A model generated the notes under the pieces. That model had not been told where the DNA came from. It did not search any database and saw only the letters and a program-made list of their open reading frames with translations. From Fidelibacterota bacterium (GTDB lineage Bacteria > Fidelibacterota > UBA8477 > JABMPR01): a stretch of DNA of 64,000 bases. Of this stretch, positions 1-8,472 are shown piece after piece. The position numbers and the translations under genes are program-made. The stretch spans positions 20,071 to 84,070 of the forward strand of contig JABHBL010000096.1 of the NCBI GenBank assembly GCA_018673925.1. The letters run 5' to 3'. Each line of letters opens with the position of its first letter. Within the stretch, counting starts at the first letter, position 1.

Positions 1-777
1 CATAAACCGACTTTTTATAAACAACCAATTATTGCCATGATCAATCGTGGATCAGCATCTGCCAGTGAAATATTAGCTGGGGCATTGCAAGATCTTGATC
101 GTGGAATCGTTGTGGGAGAGACCAGTTTTGGCAAGGGATTGGTTCAGCGTCAATATCCACTTCGTGATGGTTCAGCTGTGCGAGTTACTGTTGCCAGGTA
201 CTACACGCCAAGTGGTCGCTTGATTCAGCGGGAGTATGAACAGGGTGAGGCTCAAGATTATTATGCTGAGCTATATGAACAAGACTATGGTCAAGATTCA
301 ACTGATTTGGAAGATAGACCGATTTTCAAAACTAAAATGGGTCGCATGGTCTATGGCGGGGGTGGTATTGCACCCGATATCTCACTTGGAGAGCCAGCTA
401 CGATTTCACGTGATCTGGCAAAAGTGAGACGTCATGATATCCGCTTTTTCTTCAAGATCGCCTCAGATTATGCCGCCAGTCATCCTGAATTAGGGAAAGA
501 TTGGAGCACCTTCTTTAAGACCTACATAGTGGATGAATCTCTCATGAATGAAGTCTACGAGAAGATACTGGCCATCGAAGATCTTGATCTGGATGAGGAA
601 AAGATCCGTGAGGATGATGTCACAATACGCTATTACATTAAGAGTGAACTTGCAGCAAAGCTCTGGGGACGAAACGAGCAATATCAGGTGAGGACGCAAA
701 TGGATAATCAAATCCAGGAAGCACGTCAACACTTCAAAAAAGCCCGTGAAATTGCCGAGGCTGCAGATTATTTATAA
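1..777 (+). CDS. S41 family C-terminal processing peptidase (3' part)
   Basis: The frame is open from the first base, so the gene starts outside the window and only the last 258 residues are seen. The serine motif GSASASE lies at visible residues 17-23, and the lysine of the following SFGKGLVQ segment fits the Ser/Lys dyad of CtpA-type S41 proteases. After the catalytic core, a charged helical tail runs to the stop. Known family members are exported or periplasmic and trim C-termini of envelope proteins; the N-terminal signal and PDZ domain cannot be checked here. A hairpin without a clear T-run follows at 783-813 (GTTCAG/CTGAAC outer arms). Confidence 0.9.
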   Translation, partial: HKPTFYKQPIIAMINRGSASASEILAGALQDLDRGIVVGETSFGKGLVQRQYPLRDGSAVRVTVARYYTPSGRLIQREYEQGEAQDYYAELYEQDYGQDSTDLEDRPIFKTKMGRMVYGGGGIAPDISLGEPATISRDLAKVRRHDIRFFFKIASDYAASHPELGKDWSTFFKTYIVDESLMNEVYEKILAIEDLDLDEEKIREDDVTIRYYIKSELAAKLWGRNEQYQVRTQMDNQIQEARQHFKKAREIAEAADYL

Positions 778-824
778 AGAGGGTTCAGAGAGCCTAGAAA
801 CTCTAGGACTGAACGGGAATTTGA

Positions 825-853
825 TTGACTTTAGATACGTATGAAACTATGAT
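825..853 (+). promoter_or_regulatory. Sigma70-like promoter of the ExbB/ExbD/TonB operon
   Basis: TTGACT at 825-830 and TATGAT at 848-853 are separated by 17 nt, close to the sigma70 consensus, about 55 nt upstream of the first gene of the operon (start 909, ribosome site TAGGAGG at about 894-900). The match is read by eye; no start site is known. Confidence 0.55.
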
Positions 854-908
854 TATGCGCTTAGTCAGATCAAGTTGAAAATTATACAGGATTAGGAGGT
901 AATACCGG

Positions 909-1520
909 ATGGTTGCGTGGTTTTATAACGGTGGGCCCTTTATGTGGCCAATTCTTGGGGTTTTTATTTTTGGACTCGTTTTTGTTGTTGAGCGTTTGAT
1001 CAGCTTAATGAAAACAACGATGCAGACTAAATCTTTCTTGAAACAAATTGATGTAACATTAAAAGAACAAGGTGTTGAAGCCGCGATGGAAGTTTGTCGC
1101 TCGACTCCAGGTTCAGTACCTTCGATTTATCTTGCTGGTCTTTCCCGAGCAGATCGTGGTACGCTTGCAGTTGAAAAAGCTATTGAAAGTGCTGGTTCAA
1201 TCGAAATGTCATTCCTTGAGAATAACATGATCTGGTTGTCCACAGTTGTTTCACTGGCACCTATGCTTGGATTTACCGGAACGGTTTTCGGTATGGTTCA
1301 GGCCTTTGATTCAATCGCAGCTGCAAATGATATTCAGCCAGCCCTCGTTGCTGTTGGTATCTCTATGGCATTGTTGACAACTCTCTTCGGTTTGGTTGTA
1401 GCTATGATTATTCAGTTTGCTCAGAATGTTTTCACATTCATGATCGACAAACTGATTATCAAAATGGAAGAATCTTCACTGGATCTTATCGATACTATTG
1501 AGAACCTGGAGAAGAAATAA
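909..1520 (+). CDS. MotA/TolQ/ExbB proton channel family protein
   Basis: This inner-membrane channel subunit of an ExbB/ExbD or TolQ/TolR type motor uses the proton gradient to energise a TonB-like protein. The 203-residue length is typical. A hydrophobic segment lies at about residues 8-28, a cytoplasmic domain follows, and two long membrane helices occupy roughly 112-132 and 145-178. The core around LAPMLGFTGTVFGMVQAF is the family signature, with the TGTVFGM stretch in the first pore helix. A strong TAGGAGG precedes the ATG. It heads an operon with two ExbD genes and a TonB gene at 30, 3 and 4 nt spacings. Confidence 0.93.
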   Translation: MVAWFYNGGPFMWPILGVFIFGLVFVVERLISLMKTTMQTKSFLKQIDVTLKEQGVEAAMEVCRSTPGSVPSIYLAGLSRADRGTLAVEKAIESAGSIEMSFLENNMIWLSTVVSLAPMLGFTGTVFGMVQAFDSIAAANDIQPALVAVGISMALLTTLFGLVVAMIIQFAQNVFTFMIDKLIIKMEESSLDLIDTIENLEKK

Positions 1521-1549
1521 TAACACCATAACCGGGGTTAGCTGATACT

Positions 1550-1966
1550 ATGCTAGTAAAGAAAAAAAGAAATAAAAGTGGTGGTGAAATTCCCACAGCA
1601 TCCCTCCCGGATATTGTGTTTATGCTGCTGCTCTTTTTCCTGGTGACCACGACTATCGACATGGATAAAGGTCTGGGTATGGTGCTTCCAGAAAAGGGCA
1701 ATACGACAGAAGTGAATCCCAAGAATATTACTAATATTCTGGTAAATGCTTCTGGTAAGATCGCAGTGAGTCACGAGGGAGACATCCAAGTTATCGATGT
1801 TCGTGAGCTAAAACATTTCGCAAAGAGATCGCTGGCAACCAACGACAAGATGATTTTTTCTGTCAAAACGGCCGCAACCAGCAAGTACAAGGACTACATT
1901 GAGGTGATTGACCAGCTTAAGCAGGCCAGTGCCACACGTATTTCTATTGCTGACCCGGAGAGTTAG
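1550..1966 (+). CDS. ExbD/TolR family biopolymer transport protein (copy 1)
   Basis: Single-span motor subunit that pairs with the ExbB-like protein just upstream. A short basic cytoplasmic N-terminus (KKKRNKSGG) is followed by ASLPDIVFMLLLFFLVTTTI; the Asp in LPDI is the protonatable residue of the family. The remaining 100 residues form the periplasmic domain. At 138 residues it has the usual family length. A paralogous ExbD gene begins 3 nt after its stop, an arrangement common in Bacteroidota-like genomes where two ExbD proteins serve one motor. Confidence 0.92.
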   Translation: MLVKKKRNKSGGEIPTASLPDIVFMLLLFFLVTTTIDMDKGLGMVLPEKGNTTEVNPKNITNILVNASGKIAVSHEGDIQVIDVRELKHFAKRSLATNDKMIFSVKTAATSKYKDYIEVIDQLKQASATRISIADPES

Positions 1967-1969
1967 ATC

Positions 1970-2377
1970 ATGCGTTTAAAAAGAAAAATGAAAATTGAAG
2001 CCGGGATTCCAACATCCTCGCTTCCTGATATCATCTTCATGTTGCTGATTTTCTTCATGGTGGTTACTGTTCTGCGTGAGTTTCAAGGTCTTAAATTGAT
2101 TCTTCCAGAAGCGAAAAAAATCGCCAAACTGGAAGGGAATAAGCACGTTTCCCATATCTGGGCCACCTCTGAAGGTACCATTTCCATTGATGATCAGATT
2201 GTTACTATAGGAAAAATCCGTACCATCATGTATGATAAGATTCTCGCTGATCCTCAGATGACAGCTTCTTTAAAAGCTGATAGACAGACCGAGATGGCAA
2301 TCATTACCGATATTCATCAGGAGCTCAGAGAAGCGAATGCGCTAAAACTAAACTATTCAGCCAAACCGAGGGAGTAG
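1970..2377 (+). CDS. ExbD/TolR family biopolymer transport protein (copy 2)
   Basis: Second ExbD-like subunit, 135 residues, with the same layout as the upstream copy: a basic start, then SSLPDIIFMLLIFFMVVTVL containing the essential Asp, then a periplasmic domain of about 90 residues. It diverges strongly from copy 1 beyond the membrane helix, so the pair is probably old and may form a heterodimer. It ends 4 nt before the TonB gene, consistent with one transcript. Confidence 0.92.
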   Translation: MRLKRKMKIEAGIPTSSLPDIIFMLLIFFMVVTVLREFQGLKLILPEAKKIAKLEGNKHVSHIWATSEGTISIDDQIVTIGKIRTIMYDKILADPQMTASLKADRQTEMAIITDIHQELREANALKLNYSAKPRE

Positions 2378-2381
2378 GATT

Positions 2382-3029
2382 ATGCTAGAACAACAACATC
2401 CACATATCTCGGTCAAACTGCAACATAGAAAGTATCTTGAAATTGGTGCTATCGTTGTGCTGCTGCTGTTTACCATGGTTCTGTTTGCGGTTCCTAAATT
2501 TGAAACTGAAGAACTTGTAGAGCAGGCTTATGTAGCTCCAATTGAGAACATTGAGATTCCACCGGAAACTCAACAGTTTGACAAGCCACCACCACCTGCG
2601 CGTCCTTCCATTCCAATTGAATCTGAAGATGATGAAATCGATGAAGATTTCACCATTGAGGAAACCGATCTGGAAGACTTTGAAATTCTGGATGAGCCAC
2701 CACCACCACCAGAAAGTAATGTGATCTTCATCGCTTATGATGAACCACCAGAACCTATGGGTGGTTATGGTGCCATTCAACAGGCTGTTGTCTATCCGGA
2801 GATCGCTCGTGAAGCAGGTATCGAAGGAACTGTTATTGTACAGGCTACCATCGGTAAAGATGGTCGTGTTAAGGAAACCATTATTCTTAAAGGTATTCCC
2901 AAGACAGGTCTGGATGAAGCTGCCATGGACGCTATCAAAACCATCAAATGGAAACCAGCTTATCAACGTGATAAACCAGTAACGGTTAGAATATCCGTAC
3001 CTGTTGTATTCCGTCTTAAAAACGGCTAA
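2382..3029 (+). CDS. TonB family energy transducer (operon copy)
   Basis: TonB-type protein that would carry energy from the ExbB/ExbD motor to outer-membrane receptors. It has a cytoplasmic start of about 20 residues, one membrane anchor near residues 21-39, a proline- and acid-rich periplasmic spacer (PPPPA and EPPPPPES stretches) and a C-terminal TonB domain from about residue 122 with MGGYGAIQ, YPEIAREAGIEGTV and the closing VRISVPVVFRL strand. An intrinsic terminator follows at once, marking the operon end. The C-terminal domain is of the type usual in FCB bacteria. Confidence 0.93.
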   Translation: MLEQQHPHISVKLQHRKYLEIGAIVVLLLFTMVLFAVPKFETEELVEQAYVAPIENIEIPPETQQFDKPPPPARPSIPIESEDDEIDEDFTIEETDLEDFEILDEPPPPPESNVIFIAYDEPPEPMGGYGAIQQAVVYPEIAREAGIEGTVIVQATIGKDGRVKETIILKGIPKTGLDEAAMDAIKTIKWKPAYQRDKPVTVRISVPVVFRLKNG

Positions 3030-3051
3030 AAACCTACATCCTAGTATTACC

Positions 3052-3083
3052 AAAAGACCGGATTTTTATCCGGTCTTTTTTTT
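3052..3083 (+). terminator. Intrinsic terminator after the TonB operon
   Basis: A perfect 12-bp stem AAAAGACCGGAT / ATCCGGTCTTTT with a TTTT loop (3064-3067) runs straight into an eight-T tract. Confidence 0.9.
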
Positions 3084-3375
3084 GTCACGCCCATAGATTG
3101 TTTTGATATTTTCAGACTATCCCAGGCGAACGCTGGGATCCTATCTTTCCCTTAAAAAAGAATAATGTTGTACATAGCCCCGCCTAAATGAGATAATCCT
3201 CCTGGATAAATTCATTCAAATTCGGTCTTGATATTTACCAAAATCAGGTGTTACATTACTCATGGGTCGAATATTCGACTCACTGTTCGATAAATGACAA
3301 TAGAATCCAATGGAATGGAGCTTAAGGAGGACCAGGAAGGAAGCGAGACGAAATTTAACTATTTGGAGGTGAAAG
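3084..3375. other. Intergenic stretch between the two TonB genes
   Basis: No open frame with coding character is seen here. It holds a small hairpin at 3119-3139 (ATCCCAG/CTGGGAT) and a possible promoter TTGATA (3228-3233) - 18 nt - TACATT (3252-3257). The ribosome site TGGAGGTG at 3364-3371 serves the second TonB gene. Confidence 0.5.
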
Positions 3376-4014
3376 ATGTTGACACAGTATCCATGGGTAT
3401 CAGTAAAAAATCAAGAGCGCAAACACATTGAAATTGGTGCAATGGTTACACTTCTGGCGGCCATTATTTCCTTTTATAGTATCCCCGATTTTAATGACCG
3501 GGTGATCACAGAAAAACCTTATGTCCCTCCTCCGGTTGAAGTTCTTTCTATTCCAGCAACCATTCAACCTCCTGAAGTGGTCAAACCACTGCGACCTACT
3601 ATGGTAGTAGAATCAGAGATTGAAGACATTGATGTTGCAATGGATGAGATTTTTATCGATCTGGGTACTTATGAATTTCTTTTGGACGCACCAGCACCCC
3701 AAGACCCTACTGTACCTTTCCATGCCATCGAGGTGCTTCCAGAACCCATCGGTGGTTTGCAAGCGATTATAAACAATGCAATATACCCACCTATCGCCAT
3801 CGAAGCTCGCCAGGAAGGGAAGGTAGTGGTTGAAGCTTTGATTGGAAGTGACGGAATCGTCAAAGAGGTAATCGTTATAAAGGGAATGCCAGGTACTGGT
3901 CTGGATGAAGCAGCTATGGCAGCCGTTCTAAATACCCCTTTCAGCCCTGCCTATCAGAGGGATAAACCAGTACAAGTAAGAATGGCCATACCTGTAGATT
4001 TTAGATTAAGATAA
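3376..4014 (+). CDS. TonB family energy transducer (solo copy)
   Basis: A 212-residue paralog of the TonB protein encoded just upstream. The beginnings (VSVKNQERKHIEIGAMV against VSVKLQHRKYLEIGAIV) and ends (QRDKPVQVRMAIPVDFRL) align closely, so the pair arose by duplication. The spacer is less proline-rich. It lies between two terminators with its own possible promoter and has no ExbB/ExbD of its own, so it may be expressed under different conditions and borrow the upstream motor. GGAGGTG sits just before the ATG. Confidence 0.9.
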   Translation: MLTQYPWVSVKNQERKHIEIGAMVTLLAAIISFYSIPDFNDRVITEKPYVPPPVEVLSIPATIQPPEVVKPLRPTMVVESEIEDIDVAMDEIFIDLGTYEFLLDAPAPQDPTVPFHAIEVLPEPIGGLQAIINNAIYPPIAIEARQEGKVVVEALIGSDGIVKEVIVIKGMPGTGLDEAAMAAVLNTPFSPAYQRDKPVQVRMAIPVDFRLR

Positions 4015-4030
4015 CTCCATGTCAAAAAAG

Positions 4031-4065
4031 AAAAGGCGGTCGGTTTACCCGACTGCCTTTTTTTG
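4031..4065 (+). terminator. Intrinsic terminator after the solo TonB gene
   Basis: A 13-bp stem AAAAGGCGGTCGG / CCGACTGCCTTTT with one G-T pair and a TTTAC loop ends in a T tract. Because both sides are A/T rich it could also serve the convergent gene at 4081-4467. Confidence 0.88.
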
Positions 4066-4080
4066 TTCAGGAAAGCAGTG

Positions 4081-4467
4081 TTAAAACATGGTGTTGTTGT
4101 GCTTTGACTTCTCTGGAACTATTTGCATCACATCCCAGTGTTCCACAATTTTCCCATCCTCATCAAGTCTGAAGATATCTATGGTTGCATAATCGCTGTC
4201 ACCGGGCCATTCCTGGCGACAATGAACCACGACCATATTATTTTCACCGATCACTCTCTCAAAATGGATGTATTTACCAGGCCACTCCTGTGCCATTTTT
4301 TCAAAATATTCTATAAAGGCATCAGGTCCATCCGCAACCAGAGGATTGTGCTGTGTGTATTGCTTACCGACATATCTTTTTACCGCTTCTGCAGGATTTC
4401 CCTCATTGAAGGCCAAGTCATAAAATGCCAGGACGTTCTGTTTATTTCTCTCAATTTGATTGGACAC
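4081..4467 (-). CDS. SnoaL-like / NTF2-fold small protein
   Basis: A 128-residue cytoplasmic protein of the SnoaL-like ester cyclase / NTF2-fold group. Recognisable are the N-terminal helix with NVLAFYDLAFNEGNPAEAV, the YTQHNP motif and the C-terminal IDIFRLDEDGKIVEHWDV strand pair. These proteins are small cone-shaped barrels and their substrates are usually unknown; none can be given here. The start is GTG at 4467, supported by AAAGGAG 6 nt before it. It is transcribed towards the TonB terminator and away from the SRPBCC gene. Confidence 0.8.
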   Translation of the reverse strand: MSNQIERNKQNVLAFYDLAFNEGNPAEAVKRYVGKQYTQHNPLVADGPDAFIEYFEKMAQEWPGKYIHFERVIGENNMVVVHCRQEWPGDSDYATIDIFRLDEDGKIVEHWDVMQIVPEKSKHNNTMF

Positions 4468-4644
4468 GATGAACTCCTTTGACTCATTAAATGAGAAACT
4501 AGACCATCACATTTTTTAATCAAGGCATTCATAACCTTGAAATATGCGATTTGATTCCTTCTGCGTATAAGGGACAAAAATAGTCATGGTATAAAAGCAG
4601 ATTTATTTTAAGCTAAGGGAAACAAAAGGTTAAGAGGTGTAATC

Positions 4645-5079
4645 ATGCGCGAAATTAAAACTGAAATTGAAATAAATGCTCCCCTGACTGAGGTCTGGGA
4701 TATCCTCATGGCCTTTGATAAGTGGTCAGACTGGAACCCAACGGTTAATCATGCAAGCGGCACAGCCACACTAGGCTCGAAAGTCAGTCTCACAATGGCA
4801 GGTCCTCAAGGTAAGAATGGTCAGAAATATTCTGCTGATATTACCACCTTTGAAGCGCCGCGTTCTTTTCGCTGGAGAGCTGTAATGATGGCTGGATTTC
4901 TCATGACAAATGACAGATCATTTGACTTGGAACCCTCCGGAGAGGGAACCAGGCTTGTAAACACCGAGCATTTTAGCGGGCTAATGGTATCTCTTTTTTG
5001 GAGTAAGCTAGAAGGGTTTGTACCAGATTCATTGAAATCAATGAATGAAGCCTTGAAAGCCAAAGCCGAACAGACCTAG
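4645..5079 (+). CDS. SRPBCC (START-like) domain protein
   Basis: A 144-residue single-domain protein. The opening IKTEIEINAPLTEVWDIL, the WSDWNPTV stretch and the late SRPBCC helix fit the polyketide cyclase/dehydrase-like SRPBCC family, which has a deep hydrophobic ligand pocket. No ligand is predictable. AGAGGTG precedes the ATG. It is convergent with the tpm-like gene, whose stop is only about 12 nt beyond its own. Confidence 0.82.
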   Translation: MREIKTEIEINAPLTEVWDILMAFDKWSDWNPTVNHASGTATLGSKVSLTMAGPQGKNGQKYSADITTFEAPRSFRWRAVMMAGFLMTNDRSFDLEPSGEGTRLVNTEHFSGLMVSLFWSKLEGFVPDSLKSMNEALKAKAEQT

Positions 5080-5090
5080 ATCAAACCGTT

Positions 5091-5738
5091 TTAGGCTTCC
5101 CTCTCACTTTTTAGCTGCCAGATATTTTCGGTGGCTGCGTGTTTTCCCCTCATTCCGCCTGGTAGGGTATAGGTTTCCAGGAGCGCCAAGGTATAGGTAT
5201 CCTTAAAGAGCCGGTCCAACTCATCAGCATCCACGGAAAATGGAGGACCGGATTTCAAACTTTGATCATATTCAAACGTAATCACCAATTGGGGAGCTGC
5301 ATCGGTGATCTCCATTAAGTGCTTTGTATATTTAATCCGCAATTCATCAGGTAATGCCACCAGAGCAGCACGATCATATATGGCATCTACTTCACCCAAA
5401 ACATCTTTTGATAAGTTAAATACATCACCCATGTAAATATCGATATCACTAGCGCTATACCGTGAGACCTTACCATGTACTGTAATTTTTGGAACCACAC
5501 CCAGCTCTTGAAATAACTGCTCAATGGCGAGTTGGCTAATTTCTATCCCAGTGACCTGTACTCCCTGAGAAAGTAGCCATCCTATATCCAGTGTTTTGCC
5601 GCACAGTGGCAAGAATATGCGACTACCCCTCACTAGATTTAACGCTTTGAAATATTTAACCAGCTGCGGATGAGGCTTACTTTTGTGAAAGCCAATATTG
5701 TTCGTTTCCCAGGCTTGTTTCCAAGAGTCAATATTCAT
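5091..5738 (-). CDS. tpm: Thiopurine S-methyltransferase family protein
   Basis: SAM-dependent methyltransferase of 215 residues. The family's N-terminal pattern (W..AW..NNIGFHKS..HP) and the SAM-site segment RIFLPLCGKTLDIGWLLSQG are clear, followed by VTGIEIS and YDRAALVALP. Known bacterial TPMTs methylate thiopurines and can methylate selenium and tellurium compounds to volatile products; the natural substrate is usually unknown. AAGGAAA lies before the ATG. It is a single gene without an evident operon partner. Confidence 0.9.
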   Translation of the reverse strand: MNIDSWKQAWETNNIGFHKSKPHPQLVKYFKALNLVRGSRIFLPLCGKTLDIGWLLSQGVQVTGIEISQLAIEQLFQELGVVPKITVHGKVSRYSASDIDIYMGDVFNLSKDVLGEVDAIYDRAALVALPDELRIKYTKHLMEITDAAPQLVITFEYDQSLKSGPPFSVDADELDRLFKDTYTLALLETYTLPGGMRGKHAATENIWQLKSEREA

Positions 5739-5858
5739 AAAGTTTCCTTAAGCATTCTTAACACGAATTTAATCACCCAATTTGAGGCATCAATTCAGTG
5801 TACATATGAATCAAAATTGCCTGACCAAAAATGAGAGTTTTGGTAAATCTGTCTTCCC

Positions 5859-7049
5859 TTAAAATCCCGGAATGTCAGCCTTTTCATGATGCAAGGGAAT
5901 CCCATTGTCATAATCAATGCGTTGAGGTTCAGTGGGCATGAGCCCTGGAAATTGCTTGTACAGACTCATAGCAAAGAGATGATCCAAATGCTCGTTACTT
6001 TCAGGACTCCAACCCATAACCCGCTCCCAAATTTCAGCTGATTCCATACAGAAATAAATAAACAGATCATCGCCCCCATAATAACGCAATGAATTATATA
6101 CGGTTCGATACATTTCCAGACGCAGGGGTTTGGGATAACGCATCTTGCCATCCATCCCACGGATCAACTCAGCAAACATGATCTTGGATTTGGGGAATTT
6201 TTCTAGGACTTTGTCCTTCATCTCTGGTGGAAAACGCAGTGAGCCAATGGAAATCCAGGCCACATTTTTGGGATCTACCACCTCAAACAATTGTCGGATC
6301 AAATCAGGATAGCTCTGCTTCCATTCCTCATGGAAAAGCAGTGGATCAAAATGGAACCCAATCTTATAACCCCTCTCCTGGACTAGACGCATAGCTTCTA
6401 GGCGCTCATATAGGGAAGCCGCCTTGTGTTCCTCAGCATCAATGATAACCTGGGGGTTAACTGACCAGGAAATCACGGTATGACCCTGATGATCCAGATC
6501 CAAAAGGTTTTCAATACGATTAGATTTGGTTTTTAATTCCAAAAGTACATTGGGTAGAGTCGCAAAGTATTCAACCACATCCTTTGAGTATTCTGAAGAA
6601 GAATCAAATGCCAGACTATCTGATAACTCCCCTGTTCCAATTCGAAAAAAGCGTTTGGGTTGAGTGGCAATCTTGTCCTTCACCTCAGTCAAGAGTTTAT
6701 CCGTGTTAGCATAAACCGTAGTGACTGGATTATTCAGGTAAAATTGCAGGATGCAATATGTACAATCAATGGGACAATTACTGGTCTGATTGATGACATG
6801 ATAGTTGCAGCACCTATAGGTCCGATCTGTTCCTGGACATTGTTTGACAGTATGACCCTGTTTCTCGGTAAGCAGGATATCCCTTTTAGCCGGTGTGGCT
6901 TCCTGTTTAAACATGATTTCTTTATCAGCTTCGGTAATATCCTGTTGGACGACCTTGGCCTGGGGATTGTTCTTTATATATCGCTGGACTAATTCTTGAT
7001 CAGCAACCTTCTGATCAACAATGATCCGAGTAATTTTCGGTTCTTTCAT
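5859..7049 (-). CDS. Spore photoproduct lyase-like radical SAM protein
   Basis: A radical SAM enzyme of 396 residues. The cluster motif C92-PID-C96-TY-C99 is preceded by a cysteine-rich stretch (C71, C80, C81). The later segments FFRIGTGELSDSL and HFDPLLFHEEW match the SPL branch. Characterised SPL repairs the thymine dimer called spore photoproduct, using a hydrogen-donor cysteine about 45 residues after the cluster; I see no cysteine there, the only later one being in FCMESAE near the end, so the substrate may differ. The gene follows a ParB-like gene by 6 nt and shares its transcript. The host shows no sporulation genes here. Confidence 0.85.
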   Translation of the reverse strand: MKEPKITRIIVDQKVADQELVQRYIKNNPQAKVVQQDITEADKEIMFKQEATPAKRDILLTEKQGHTVKQCPGTDRTYRCCNYHVINQTSNCPIDCTYCILQFYLNNPVTTVYANTDKLLTEVKDKIATQPKRFFRIGTGELSDSLAFDSSSEYSKDVVEYFATLPNVLLELKTKSNRIENLLDLDHQGHTVISWSVNPQVIIDAEEHKAASLYERLEAMRLVQERGYKIGFHFDPLLFHEEWKQSYPDLIRQLFEVVDPKNVAWISIGSLRFPPEMKDKVLEKFPKSKIMFAELIRGMDGKMRYPKPLRLEMYRTVYNSLRYYGGDDLFIYFCMESAEIWERVMGWSPESNEHLDHLFAMSLYKQFPGLMPTEPQRIDYDNGIPLHHEKADIPGF

Positions 7050-7055
7050 AGGACC

Positions 7056-7976
7056 TTATATATGTTTGAAGATGTTTTTAAATGCAGGCGATTTCAACTT
7101 ATTCAGAGATTGCTCCAAATCTTCCTCATCTCTGGCATGAAAAGCAATCTGAACACCTTGTTGCTCAAAATAGGGATCCCATTTGATTTTCATGGAATCA
7201 GGCAGCTGGGCAGCATCCAATGTTTTGCTCAGATCAACGCCGGCCTGATTCAGAGATGGGAAACGTGCCTGGTTAATTTTTTCTCTAATTTCCATTATTG
7301 CCAGACGATTATCTTCATAGTCAGTGTCTGCCATTTCCCAGAGACCCATTTCCTGGGCTTTAGTTTTGAAGTCGACCTCGTCGTTTTTACTCATTTCCCA
7401 GACATTCTGAATAATCTCAGCCGTCATGTTGATGCCAATTTTCAGATTAGAAATAAATCTTTCTACCCATTCGAGATGACCTTCAGCCCGTTGGAAAATG
7501 AGAGCTCGTTTTAGACTTAGATCTTTATCAACAATGAATGACTGCAGCGAGGGAGGTAATTTCAGGAGGAATAATATCTGATCGATGAGTTTCTCCCGGG
7601 GTGCTAGCTCCAGAGCGGGTAAAATCTGTTCGGCCAGCATGGGACGGGGGACACCCAGATCAATGGCTGCATGGGTAAGCAGTGCCTTATCCATGAGATT
7701 CATAGGGCTATAGTACTCTATGACCAATTGAATCAATTCGAGGGTACTCTCAGTTTCCTGTATCAGATAGGCCGGAACTGTAGGTTTGCCTGCTTCCTGA
7801 TCTGCCACAAAGCAATGAATATCACCGACAATTTTAATACAAGAGGGTGATTGATAGGCCAGAATGGGTCTGGACAGGCTCCCCCGAGTAGAATTGTCCC
7901 GTTGATAGGGCAGGGTGGCAAAGCTGGAATGTATGGTGGGACCGACTGTGGTCAGTTCTTTAACTGTGATCTTCAT
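7056..7976 (-). CDS. ParB-like protein paired with the SPL-like enzyme
   Basis: A 306-residue protein with two parts. The first 110 residues contain a degenerate ParB/sulfiredoxin-like domain (IKIVGDIHCFVADQEAGKPTVPAYLI). A helical region follows, with an HTH-like AAIDLGVPRPMLAEQILPAL and LKLPPSLQSFIVDKDLSLKRA, the pattern of ParB/Noc-like middle domains. The C-terminal 170 residues are unrecognised. I prefer the ATG at 7976 to the TTG at 7985. The tight coupling with the radical SAM gene suggests a joint DNA-related role, which is inference. Identification is by pattern only. Confidence 0.6.
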   Translation of the reverse strand: MKITVKELTTVGPTIHSSFATLPYQRDNSTRGSLSRPILAYQSPSCIKIVGDIHCFVADQEAGKPTVPAYLIQETESTLELIQLVIEYYSPMNLMDKALLTHAAIDLGVPRPMLAEQILPALELAPREKLIDQILFLLKLPPSLQSFIVDKDLSLKRALIFQRAEGHLEWVERFISNLKIGINMTAEIIQNVWEMSKNDEVDFKTKAQEMGLWEMADTDYEDNRLAIMEIREKINQARFPSLNQAGVDLSKTLDAAQLPDSMKIKWDPYFEQQGVQIAFHARDEEDLEQSLNKLKSPAFKNIFKHI

Positions 7977-8164
7977 AGTCACCAATATGTCTTGGTTTCA
8001 ATTAAATCAAACGAAATTTACAAAATGATTTAACTGCGAGTTATGTGAATTACACAATATAGTTGAGCCACCAAATACGCTCATTGCGGAAATGGTTTAA
8101 AGCGGAAGCTTCAAAGGCTGTTTGCTCGTTACGATCGTTTATTTCACTGTATGGAAAATAATCC

Positions 8165-8458
8165 TCAATTGTCCTGGTTTTTTCTTGCCAGGGAGAGCCC
8201 ACCGAAACCACTGATGATGGCCATATAAAACCCGAAATCGTACCACCAACCTGTATTATTGGGGTCATAGATACGGGTGTGGTCATTAAAAAAGCCCACG
8301 ATCAATGAAAGTGGAGCGATCCAGCCATGCCAGACACCCTTAAAAAATCCTGAGGGGGACTGTCCCATGTTATGCTCTGGATTGGGCATGCAGGATGTAA
8401 AAGCTATAAGAACCAGCAGGGTGATGATGGTGACGAAGATGGATTTTTGAAGTTTCAT
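8165..8458 (-). CDS. Small membrane lipoprotein-like protein of unknown function
   Basis: A 97-residue protein with a signal-like N-terminus and a possible lipobox cysteine (LIAFTSC, C23). It has the conserved-looking GFFKGVWHGWIAPLSLIVGFF segment, a loop with NNTGWWYDFGFY and a second hydrophobic helix ending SLARK. I recognise the pattern from small uncharacterised bacterial membrane proteins but know no function. AAGGAGAT precedes the ATG. It sits 14 nt downstream of the asparaginase-domain gene and is probably co-transcribed with it. Confidence 0.8.
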   Translation of the reverse strand: MKLQKSIFVTIITLLVLIAFTSCMPNPEHNMGQSPSGFFKGVWHGWIAPLSLIVGFFNDHTRIYDPNNTGWWYDFGFYMAIISGFGGLSLARKNQDN

Positions 8459-8472
8459 GATTATCTCCTTGT

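Noticed and set aside
2385..3053. Long minus-strand open frame of 222 codons opposite the TonB gene
   Set aside because: Its product is rich in Trp, Phe and Asn from antisense Pro/Glu codons, with no ribosome site; it is a shadow of the TonB coding strand.
5091..5738. Linking the tpm-like methyltransferase with selenium metabolism because of the candidate selenoprotein
   Set aside because: TPMT can act on selenium compounds, but the gene is 15 kb away, alone, and nothing in the sequence supports the link.
8050..8286. Minus-strand frame of 78 codons overlapping the small lipoprotein gene, with a plausible-looking tail rich in Glu, Asn, Arg and Trp
   Set aside because: It overlaps the better-supported 97-residue gene in another frame, has no ribosome site of its own, and the neighbour ends normally before it; no evidence of a frameshifted extension.
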